Positions 1-6,127 of a stretch of 6,988 bases of DNA are shown here, one piece after another. Within the stretch, counting starts at the first letter, position 1. Every line of letters begins with the position of its first letter. The stretch comes from Mariprofundaceae bacterium (GTDB lineage: Bacteria > Pseudomonadota > Zetaproteobacteria > Mariprofundales > Mariprofundaceae). The notes under the pieces are model-generated. The model had not been told where the DNA came from, ran no database searches, and worked only from the letters and a program-made list of their open reading frames with translations. The translations under genes and the position numbers were made by a program. Location: positions 1-6,988 of the forward strand of contig WFOJ01000057.1 in NCBI GenBank assembly GCA_015488125.1, in the 5' to 3' direction.

Positions 1-349
1 AACGTCGGAAGAAGAAGCCCGTTTATTAGGGCGCAGTATCGCCGTTTCACCGCTGGTCAAAACGGCTTTTGCCGGTTCTGATGCCAACTGGGGACGCATC
101 ATCATGGCCATGGGCAATGCGCCGGTGACGCTGGATGCCAATCGCGTGCGCTTACAAGCTGATGAAGTGCTGATCATGGAGCATGGCCTGCTGCATGAAG
201 CCTACCGCGATGAAGACGGCATGCGCGTTTTTGCCCGCCCTGAATTCACCCTGCACGTCGATCTTGGTCTTGGCGATGGCACAGCCACGGTATGGACGGG
301 GGATTTAACCCACGACTATATCACCATCAACGCAGATTACCGCAGCTAG
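1..349 (+). CDS. argJ: ArgJ, C-terminal part (ornithine/glutamate acetyltransferase), 5' truncated by window edge
   Basis: This is the last ~115 residues of ArgJ, read from base 2 to the TAG at 347-349. ArgJ moves the acetyl group from N-acetylornithine to glutamate in the cyclic arginine pathway; in many bacteria it also makes N-acetylglutamate from acetyl-CoA. The visible part belongs to the beta chain produced by self-cleavage; the cleavage site lies upstream of the window. Diagnostic stretches are SPLVKTAFAGSDANWGRI near the start and the ending INADYRS, which is the conserved ArgJ C-terminus. An ATG at 104 is internal and is not the gene start. The stop codon overlaps the probable ribosome binding site of dndC, so argJ is likely cotranscribed with the genes downstream. 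Nothing looks degraded. The identification is based on strong motif recognition, not a database search. Confidence 0.95.
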   Translation, partial: TSEEEARLLGRSIAVSPLVKTAFAGSDANWGRIIMAMGNAPVTLDANRVRLQADEVLIMEHGLLHEAYRDEDGMRVFARPEFTLHVDLGLGDGTATVWTGDLTHDYITINADYRS

Positions 350-368
350 GAATCTGCCCTTAATCATG
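348..368 (+). promoter_or_regulatory. argJ/dndC junction with RBS overlapping the argJ stop
   Basis: Only 16 bases separate the argJ stop from the dndC ATG at 366. AGGAA at 348-352 overlaps the argJ TAG and is the only Shine-Dalgarno-like stretch near this ATG; its spacing of about 13 bases is long. There is no room for a terminator or for an independent promoter inside the gap. A promoter within the end of argJ is not excluded. The arrangement suggests dndC depends on transcription, and perhaps translation, of argJ. Confidence 0.5.
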
Positions 369-1694
369 AACATTGTTGCGGACAACCGCTTCGATGCGAC
401 CAAAGCGCGGATCAAAGAGCAGTATATGGCGGACCAGCGTCCGTGGGTCATCGCCTATTCAGGTGGCAAGGATTCCACCTTGTTGTTGCAACTTGTCTAT
501 GAAGTTCTGATCAGCCTGAAAGATGCGGGTTATCGGTTAAAGCCCGTGCATGTCATGTCCTCCGACACACGGGTGGAAGCGCCCAACGTCGAAGCTTATT
601 TGCACAAAACGTTGAAAATTCTTGAAGGTCATGCGCTTGCCTCCGGCCTGCCACTGGAAGTCCACCGTGTTTCCCCGAAGATGGAAGATACCTTCTGGAG
701 CCTGCTGATTGGCCGGGGTTATCCTTCGCCGACACGTTTTTTCCGCTGGTGCACCCAGCGCATGAAGATTGACCCTTCCAAAGCTTGCATCAATGCCATC
801 ACAGCCGTATCCGGCAGCGTTATTCTGCTGCTTGGCACGCGCTATGATGAGAGTAGTACCCGCAAACAGACCATGCAAAGCAAGGCAAACAATAGCCGGG
901 GGCTTCATCCGCACAATGATATTGCCAATACCCTGATTTATTCGCCCATTGCCGACTGGTCCACCGATGATGTGTGGGAATATCTGTTTAGCCACAACCC
1001 GCCACCATGGGGGGGTAGTCATGATTTCATGCTCAATCTTTACAAGCAGGCCAATGGCGGTGAGTGCCCGATTGTGCTGGACCTCAATACACCATCCTGT
1101 GGTGGCAGCCGTTTTGGCTGCTGGACCTGTACGGTGGTATCGCAGGATAAATCCATGCAGGGGTTTATCGAAACTGGCGAAGCATGGATGCGCCCACTCA
1201 ATGAATTTCGCAACTGGCTGCAACAGCTGCGTGATCAACCCGGCGCACGGCGCAATGAACGACGCAATGGCCTGCCGGGCAAGGGGCCGTTCGTACCTGA
1301 GATACAAATGGAAATCCTGCGGCGCTTGCTGGCGCTGGAACAGAACATTGGTCGTCAGTTGATCAGCGATGAAGAACTGGCCATTATTCAGCATGAGTGG
1401 AATGAAGATTTCGACCCCTTACATGCCGCCAATGATATTGCCGCAGAATTTGGTCGTCGTCCGGCATCCATTTCGTTCTACGGAGGCAACATGGACGAAC
1501 AGGCATTGCTCAGATCCATTGCTGATGACCATGAAATCAACCTTCAGGTCATTGAAGAGCTTTTCAGGCTTGTTACAGAAAAATACCCCTCCATGGACAA
1601 GCGCGGCAGCAAACAAGGCCTGGAAGATGATGTGCGTCGTGTCATTGAAAAATGGATCCCTTCCAGTGATGATGAGCCAGAAGGCATATCATGA
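366..1694 (+). CDS. dndC: DndC, PAPS-reductase-like sulfurtransferase of DNA phosphorothioation
   Basis: This 442-residue protein belongs to the adenine-nucleotide alpha-hydrolase/PAPS-reductase fold. DndC is an Fe-S protein with ATP pyrophosphatase activity that takes part in putting sulfur in the DNA backbone. The PP-loop SGGKDS is at residues 32-37. Further family stretches are SSDTRVEAP (65-73), FRWCTQRMKI (126-135), GTRYDES (157-163), the SPIADWSTDDVW segment (193-204) and TPSCGGSRFGCWTC (242-255). Cys129, Cys245, Cys252 and Cys255 are the likely 4Fe-4S ligands; Cys234 is a further candidate. The C-terminal ~100 residues are helical and charged, as in the family. The ATG at 366 leaves 31 residues before the PP-loop, which suits the family. 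The gene ends in an ATGA overlap with dndD. The Cys-rich C-terminal block and the dndD/dndE neighbours separate it from CysH assimilatory reductases. Confidence 0.95.
   Translation: MNIVADNRFDATKARIKEQYMADQRPWVIAYSGGKDSTLLLQLVYEVLISLKDAGYRLKPVHVMSSDTRVEAPNVEAYLHKTLKILEGHALASGLPLEVHRVSPKMEDTFWSLLIGRGYPSPTRFFRWCTQRMKIDPSKACINAITAVSGSVILLLGTRYDESSTRKQTMQSKANNSRGLHPHNDIANTLIYSPIADWSTDDVWEYLFSHNPPPWGGSHDFMLNLYKQANGGECPIVLDLNTPSCGGSRFGCWTCTVVSQDKSMQGFIETGEAWMRPLNEFRNWLQQLRDQPGARRNERRNGLPGKGPFVPEIQMEILRRLLALEQNIGRQLISDEELAIIQHEWNEDFDPLHAANDIAAEFGRRPASISFYGGNMDEQALLRSIADDHEINLQVIEELFRLVTEKYPSMDKRGSKQGLEDDVRRVIEKWIPSSDDEPEGIS
1680..1694 (+). promoter_or_regulatory. dndC-dndD ATGA overlap and RBS
   Basis: The dndD ATG begins at 1691 and the dndC TGA occupies 1692-1694, a four-base overlap typical of translational coupling. 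AGAAGG at about 1679-1684 lies 6-7 bases before the ATG and is a good ribosome binding site. This supports co-production of DndC and DndD. Confidence 0.75.
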
Positions 1695-3745
1695 TCTTTG
1701 AAACCATCGAAATTCACAACCTGTTTTCCTATTACGGCAGGCACCAGCTTGATCTGCGCGGCGCAGATGATGCCAGAAATGTCGTGCTGATCACCGGACG
1801 CAATGGCTTTGGTAAAACCAGCCTGCTAAACAGCCTGAAACTGCTGTTTACCGGCGTGAATGATGCCTTGCGGGCGTCTGTTCAACGGCAACGCACGGTC
1901 AGTCCAAAACAATATGTGCTGGGTGCAGGTGACGACTGGCAAGGTATTGTCAACTCCCATGCCCGTCGTCAAGGTCAGACTACATGCGGGGTGAGCGCCT
2001 GCTGGCAGGAGTCTGCCGGTCAGGTGCGCTTGAGTCGCACATGGGATATTGCGCATGGGCGCTATCAGGATGAATTATCCCTGCAGGCAGATTTTATTGA
2101 TGAGGAAGTGGACAGGGAGGGAATCGAACGCTTTATTGCTGAACGCATTCCCGAAAGTTATCTGCCGTTTTACTTCTTCGATGGCGAGCAGGTGCAAACG
2201 CTGGCTGAAGCCAACCGTGATGTACAAACCCGGCATATTGAACAGCTGCTGAACATCAGCAAGACCGAACGCTTACAAGATGCACTGAAAGCTGTGATTT
2301 CAGGTTGGCGAAAAGACGCGATGAACGCGCAGGAGGAAGCGGAATTAAAAAAACTTTACCACAAAAAAGAAGAGCAGGAACAATATATTGCAGCCTGTGA
2401 GGAAAAACTTGCCGGGTATGAGGAGCAAATCGCCGATCTTGAATGGGAGATTGAAGATATACAACGACAAAAAAAGCAGTTTGCAGCTTATTTCGTCAGC
2501 AATGATCGCAATAAAACCAGGTTAAAAGAACGCTACCGTCAGCTCGAATCCTCTGTTGAAAAACGTAAAGCTGACCTGACAGAAAAGATAACGCGAAGCA
2601 TTCCCTTACTGGCCAACCAGGGAGTGTTGAACCAGGTGAAAGCGCAACTGGATGCGCATCTGCAAACACTGATGCATCGTCAGTACGATGCGTTGCAGAA
2701 TTTTTTTGAACAACTGCCTGATGAAGTGTTTCATACTGCTCCACCGCCGCCGATTCCTGCGCTACGAACTGATCAACGCGAATTCTACAGGGAACAGTTA
2801 CGACACTGCTGTGCAGCGTACTTAAATACCGACAGGGTCAAGAGCAACGGTTGTGATTTTTCCCATATACCGCAAGAACATGCGAAGCAGTTACAACAGC
2901 TGATCCTGAAGGGAATGTTCGGAACTGAAGGCATGCGAACATTGCAGCAGGATTTCAAACAATTGCAGAAAGAACGGCGCGAACTGACCGAGTTGCGCAT
3001 CGAGCTTGATAATCTGGTAGAAATGTCTCCCGCTGAACGGCAGAGGTTTGAACACCTCAGTCAACAGAAAGAGTACAAGGAGGAAGAGAAGAAAGAGCTG
3101 GAATACAACAAAAGAGATATTCATCGCGATATGGAAAGCGCCAGGCGGAAAATTGACCTGCTTGAGAAAGATATTCGGCTTCAGGAACACAGGGTGAAGC
3201 TTTCACACACCATTCAAAAGCGGAAAGATGCAGCAGAACAGCTCAAAAACTTTTTTCGCGAATACAAGCAGGCGCTGAAAAAATGCAAACGGGAAGCCCT
3301 GGAAACAGCAATTAACAAGCATGTTCAGACCTTGATGACTTCACATCATCTGATTGCCCGTATTCATGTGGATGACAGCTTTGGCCTGCATTATCTGGAT
3401 GCGGAAGGTCAGCCGGTGGCCATGGGCGGAATTTCAGCCGGTATGAAGCAACTGGTGGCTACCGCCCTGCTGTGGGCACTCAAGGATGTTTCTGACAAGC
3501 AACTGCCGATGGTGATTGATACACCGCTGGCACGCATTGATATGAAGCACCAGCTTCAACTGATTGACCAGTATTATCCTCAGGTGGCAAAACAAGTGAT
3601 TTTGCTACCGACAGATTCCGAGATTGACGCTGCCAAGCACGCAAGAATCAAGCCTTATGTCTATCGTGAATATTGCCTGGTCAATCCTGATGGCCGTAGC
3701 ACCAGCTTTGCATCCGGTTCATGGTGGGAGCGCGAAGATGTCTGA
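1691..3745 (+). CDS. dndD: DndD, SMC/Rad50-like ATPase of DNA phosphorothioation
   Basis: This 684-residue ABC-type ATPase resembles SMC/Rad50/RecF proteins. In the Dnd system DndD hydrolyses ATP and is thought to act with DndC and DndE on target DNA. The opening IEIHNLFSYYGRHQLDL is the usual first strands of the RecF/SMC fold. The Walker A motif is GRNGFGKTS (36-44). The YFFDGEQVQTL segment (about 161-171) is a DndD hallmark. Charged, Lys/Glu-rich coiled-coil stretches span roughly 205-300 and 420-540. The ABC signature SAGMKQL is at 582-588 and the Walker B/D-loop VIDTPLARID at 608-617, where the DTP form is normal for DndD. I see no CxxC zinc hook between the coils; the cysteines there (a CC pair and single Cys residues) do not form that motif. 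Length is typical. The coil region has several A6-A7 tracts, which make this part locally AT-rich. The gene overlaps dndC by 4 bases and dndE by 8. Confidence 0.95.
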   Translation: MIFETIEIHNLFSYYGRHQLDLRGADDARNVVLITGRNGFGKTSLLNSLKLLFTGVNDALRASVQRQRTVSPKQYVLGAGDDWQGIVNSHARRQGQTTCGVSACWQESAGQVRLSRTWDIAHGRYQDELSLQADFIDEEVDREGIERFIAERIPESYLPFYFFDGEQVQTLAEANRDVQTRHIEQLLNISKTERLQDALKAVISGWRKDAMNAQEEAELKKLYHKKEEQEQYIAACEEKLAGYEEQIADLEWEIEDIQRQKKQFAAYFVSNDRNKTRLKERYRQLESSVEKRKADLTEKITRSIPLLANQGVLNQVKAQLDAHLQTLMHRQYDALQNFFEQLPDEVFHTAPPPPIPALRTDQREFYREQLRHCCAAYLNTDRVKSNGCDFSHIPQEHAKQLQQLILKGMFGTEGMRTLQQDFKQLQKERRELTELRIELDNLVEMSPAERQRFEHLSQQKEYKEEEKKELEYNKRDIHRDMESARRKIDLLEKDIRLQEHRVKLSHTIQKRKDAAEQLKNFFREYKQALKKCKREALETAINKHVQTLMTSHHLIARIHVDDSFGLHYLDAEGQPVAMGGISAGMKQLVATALLWALKDVSDKQLPMVIDTPLARIDMKHQLQLIDQYYPQVAKQVILLPTDSEIDAAKHARIKPYVYREYCLVNPDGRSTSFASGSWWEREDV
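3726..3740 (+). promoter_or_regulatory. RBS that fixes the dndE start
   Basis: GGGAG at 3726-3730 lies 7 bases before the ATG at 3738, an excellent ribosome binding site. The same reading frame is open further upstream to an ATG/alternative start at 3624, but that would overlap dndD by 122 bases and adds residues that do not look like DndE. The start at 3738 gives an 8-base overlap with dndD, in line with the tight packing of the whole cassette. Confidence 0.8.
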
Positions 3746-5324
3746 TGTTTTTACATCCAGAGAAGATGAAAACACCATCGCGGAAATTATCCGCTATGGT
3801 TTGACAGGCTCTTGTCATAAATGGATGGTGCTGCGCATTGCTCTGGCTCGTTCCATGCGTCTGAGTGAACTGCCGGATGACAGCTTCGATAAAGCGAACA
3901 TCAGGGAAAAAGGCAGCGAATACCGTCTGCAGCAAGTAACAGGCAGTGGCCATGCGCCCGATGAGCGTGGTCCCCGGGATTTCAATGACGCTGTTTGCGC
4001 CATGCTGTCTGTTTTGCACCATGAGGATTTATTCGCAGATGAGGAAGCGTATCGCCGCTATCTTCAGCGCCATATTCGGCGAGGATTGGCAGAATTGCGA
4101 ACATCGTGGAGCCGCAAAAACGATTTTTATGACTACCTGTATCAGGAGTTTTTTGCCGCTTATGAACAATCGTATGGAGACACGCCCGCCATAGAGAATG
4201 AAACACTGGTGCATGCCTTGCGCAAGGCCATTGGTCTTAACGCTGAACTGGTGAACATCACCACTGGCTACCGTTTGCAACGCTTTACACTGAAGTTTTC
4301 ACAAGCGGGTGATTTTGAGTTGCTGCGTAAGGGGCTGGATAAACTCTGTTTTCAGCTTGGTTTGTCCGAAGGTTCGCTGACGGTGATGCAGGCAAATGAG
4401 CCGTTAACCGCATGGCTGGATCAGCCTTTGCCCAAAGCGCAGTGGAAAAGCGTGCGTGCCGATGATCTGAAAGACTGGATCGACCAGGCAGATGAGACCA
4501 CGCCTCCCATGAGCATGTGGCTGGGCGTGGATGTGCTCGGTGAACCTTTTTGCTTTGACCTGGATGAAGCGCCACATGTGCTGGTAGCTGGCACCACAGG
4601 CAGTGGCAAAAGCGTTTGTGTACATGCCATGCTGATGTCTTTGCTATGGCGTTTGTCCCCCCGGCAGATGCAACTCTGCATGATTGACCCCAAACGTATG
4701 GAGTTTGGTCATTATGCCGGACTGCCACACCTGTTCGGTCAGGATATTGTGACGGAAATGGATGATGTTGCGGATGTGCTGAAGGCGCTGGTTGAAGAAA
4801 TGGAAGAGCGCAGCCGGATTTTTTCTGACTATGATTATGCTTCATTCAGCGATGTCTGGCTGGCGCGCGATACTGTTGCCGCACGCATGCGCGCAGATCA
4901 GTTCGCTGAACGCGACATTGAGACACATTTATCCTATCTTGTCGTCTGCATTGATGAACTGGCTGACCTGATCATGCAGCTGCCCGAGGCTGAACATCAG
5001 CTGGTACGACTGGCTCAAAAGGGAAGAGCCATGGGCATTCGCCTGATTCTGGCAACCCAGCGCCCCGATGCCAAAACCTTCACGGGCAAATTACGCAGCA
5101 ATATTCCCGCCCGTATCGCCCTGGCCGTGCAAACGTCGGTGGAATCCAGAATCATTCTGGATGATACAGGGGCCGAACACCTGCTGAAACCCGGCGATAT
5201 GCTGGTTAAGCCAACAGCTGGCGCCGATGCTGTGCGGGTGCATGGTGTGAATGTCAGAACGAATGATATTGCAGCATGCGTCAGTGATGGCATGCGTCAA
5301 CCATCATGGAGTGAAACACAGTAA
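3738..5324 (+). CDS. dndE: DndEi-type protein: DndE domain fused to an FtsK-type DNA motor
   Basis: The protein has 528 residues, against roughly 110-130 for classical DndE. Residues 1-~135 look like the DndE (DUF1832) domain: WMVLRIALARSM, then GSEYRLQQVTG in the place of the family GKEF-type motif, then YLQRHIRRGLAEL. DndE binds DNA, including nicked duplex. Residues ~154-255 resemble the FtsK alpha domain (GYRLQRFTLKFS and following). Residues ~256-515 are an FtsK/SpoIIIE beta RecA-like motor: LGVDVLGEP, Walker A GTTGSGKS (285-292), IDPK (316-319), Walker B VVCIDE with Asp406/Glu407, ATQRPD (439-444), and the conserved SNIPARIA and GDML stretches. The FtsK gamma winged helix and the membrane segments are absent. 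A DndE with an extra helicase/ATPase domain, DndEi, is known from Riemerella anatipestifer (recalled, not searched), and its motor is needed for phosphorothioation there. This gene is easily mislabelled as FtsK. The assignment to dnd rests on the N-terminus and the operon. Confidence 0.88.
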   Translation: MSDVFTSREDENTIAEIIRYGLTGSCHKWMVLRIALARSMRLSELPDDSFDKANIREKGSEYRLQQVTGSGHAPDERGPRDFNDAVCAMLSVLHHEDLFADEEAYRRYLQRHIRRGLAELRTSWSRKNDFYDYLYQEFFAAYEQSYGDTPAIENETLVHALRKAIGLNAELVNITTGYRLQRFTLKFSQAGDFELLRKGLDKLCFQLGLSEGSLTVMQANEPLTAWLDQPLPKAQWKSVRADDLKDWIDQADETTPPMSMWLGVDVLGEPFCFDLDEAPHVLVAGTTGSGKSVCVHAMLMSLLWRLSPRQMQLCMIDPKRMEFGHYAGLPHLFGQDIVTEMDDVADVLKALVEEMEERSRIFSDYDYASFSDVWLARDTVAARMRADQFAERDIETHLSYLVVCIDELADLIMQLPEAEHQLVRLAQKGRAMGIRLILATQRPDAKTFTGKLRSNIPARIALAVQTSVESRIILDDTGAEHLLKPGDMLVKPTAGADAVRVHGVNVRTNDIAACVSDGMRQPSWSETQ

Positions 5325-5326
5325 TG
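5308..5326 (+). promoter_or_regulatory. dndE-tusA TAATG overlap
   Basis: The last base of the dndE TAA (5322-5324) is the first base of the tusA-like ATG (5324-5326). GGAG at 5308-5311 is the nearest ribosome binding site, with a somewhat long spacing of 12 bases. The one-base overlap points to coupled translation of the sulfur-carrier gene with dndE. Confidence 0.65.
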
Positions 5327-5566
5327 AGCCAACCTGTTGTCGCTGATCAATGTGTGGATGCCTCAGGCCTGGAATGTCCCATGCCGGTATTGCTTACCAA
5401 AAAGGCCATGGCGCGAATGCAGCCAGGAGAAATTCTTCATGTAATTTCAACTGATCCGGCCTCCGAAATTGATATTACCGCCTATGCCTGCAAATTTGAG
5501 CATCATTTGCTGCATGTCATTCGGGCCAATAATTGCTGGCAGTTTTATCTTGAAAAAGCCCGCTAA
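5324..5566 (+). CDS. TusA/SirA-family sulfur-carrier protein
   Basis: This 80-residue cytoplasmic protein carries the family signature DASGLECPMPVLLTKKAM, with CPMP at residues 18-21. Cys18 is the expected site of persulfide loading. The STDPAS stretch that follows is typical of the family, and length matches TusA (about 75-85 residues). TusA proteins receive sulfur from a cysteine desulfurase such as IscS and hand it on, classically to the tRNA 2-thiouridine relay, and in other cases to molybdenum-cofactor or sulfur-oxidation pathways. Here the start codon shares a base with the dndE stop, so the gene reads as the fourth member of the dnd operon. A role in feeding DndC is my inference. The alternative is a host tusA-like gene that was already beside argJ before dnd inserted. 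Family assignment is secure; the true partner is not, so I give no gene symbol. Confidence 0.9.
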   Translation: MSQPVVADQCVDASGLECPMPVLLTKKAMARMQPGEILHVISTDPASEIDITAYACKFEHHLLHVIRANNCWQFYLEKAR

Positions 5567-5573
5567 GCGATCG

Positions 5574-6008
5574 GTGCCACCTGAGCAACACGTCGTTGCC
5601 CTGGCCATCGCCTTGCGGCGTGACGGGCAGGTGTTGCTGTTGCAGCGGCGTAAGGATCAGACCCTGCCGGGACTGTGGACGTTTCCCGGTGGCAAACTGG
5701 AAGATGGTGAAGCGCCCTTGCAGGCAGCGGTGCGTGAATTACAGGAAGAAACCGGTATTCGCGGCACGCACTGGCGGCATCTGGGCAAGGGCTTTGTCGA
5801 TACCGGTCAAGATTTGCATCTTCACTTTGTGGTGTTTATCTGCTTTTCACCTGATGATGAACCGCCTGCGCCGGAAAGCCCCCACTGCTGGTGTTCGCGT
5901 AGTGCATTAACATCGCTTGATATGCCCGATGTCAATCAACGCTTTATCCGTTTATTGCAGGAGCCGATGGTGGATACATGGCTGCATGAGATTACCTCCC
6001 GTCCATGA
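5574..6008 (+). CDS. MutT-like Nudix hydrolase
   Basis: A perfect Nudix box (G-x5-E-x7-RE-U-x-EE-x-G-U) occupies residues 40-62: it begins GKLEDGE and ends with RELQEETGI. It is preceded by LPGLWTFPGGKLE, very like the MutT and ArgJ-linked Nudix proteins that clear oxidised nucleotides such as 8-oxo-dGTP. The substrate here is inferred. The catalytic Glu residues of RE-x-x-EE are all present. From the GTG at 5574 the protein has 144 residues and starts just before the first beta strand, which fits the family. A TTG at 5550 would give 152 residues and overlap the tusA-like gene by 17 bases. Neither has a strong ribosome binding site, so the start is uncertain. A Nudix gene just after argJ is a common proteobacterial arrangement, as I recall it, which suggests the dnd genes were inserted between the two. 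Confidence 0.88.
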   Translation: MPPEQHVVALAIALRRDGQVLLLQRRKDQTLPGLWTFPGGKLEDGEAPLQAAVRELQEETGIRGTHWRHLGKGFVDTGQDLHLHFVVFICFSPDDEPPAPESPHCWCSRSALTSLDMPDVNQRFIRLLQEPMVDTWLHEITSRP

Positions 6009-6127
6009 CGCTTATACAGCCCGAAAAGCGTTGACAAACAGGCAATTATTCGAGGCTTCATTCACTGCCCTTGCTGCCTGCCTGCCGGGGTACTGTAAAA
6101 ACGGCAATATTTGCGCAAGAGTTAGGC
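6009..6127 (+). other. Intergenic gap before the esterase gene, with a possible -35 hexamer
   Basis: This 119-base gap is the largest non-coding stretch in the window. A perfect TTGACA lies at 6031-6036, but no good TATAAT-like hexamer occurs 16-19 bases further on (the sequence there is GGCTTC/CTTCAT-like). A promoter for the esterase-nadB pair here is therefore only possible. I see no hairpin followed by a T-run that would count as a terminator for the upstream operon. A TTG-initiated extension of the esterase frame back to 6071 is open but does not look like family sequence. Confidence 0.3.

Noticed and set aside
537..1394. 285-codon open frame on the minus strand across dndC
   Set aside because: It lies wholly antisense to a clearly conserved dndC, and its translation has no recognisable domain. 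It is a shadow of codon bias in the real gene.
366..1694. Calling this gene cysH (assimilatory PAPS reductase)
   Set aside because: The length of 442 residues, the SGGKDS PP-loop with the Cys-rich TPSC...GCWTC block, and the dndD/dndE neighbours fit DndC instead.
3624..3737. Upstream extension of the dndE reading frame
   Set aside because: It overlaps the conserved dndD C-terminus by more than 100 bases and has no family-like residues. The ATG at 3738 has a strong, well-spaced GGGAG.
4285..4845. 186-codon minus-strand open frame within the dndE/FtsK region
   Set aside because: It is fully inside the conserved motor-coding region, and its His/Pro/Ser-rich composition is typical of antisense shadows.
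3738..5324. Calling this gene chromosomal ftsK
   Set aside because: It has no membrane segments, no proline/glutamine-rich linker and no gamma winged helix. It carries a DndE-like N-terminus and overlaps dndD.
6031..6059. Promoter built on TTGACA at 6031-6036
   Set aside because: The -35 hexamer is perfect, but no acceptable -10 hexamer occurs at 16-19 bases. It is mentioned only as a possibility in the gap entry.
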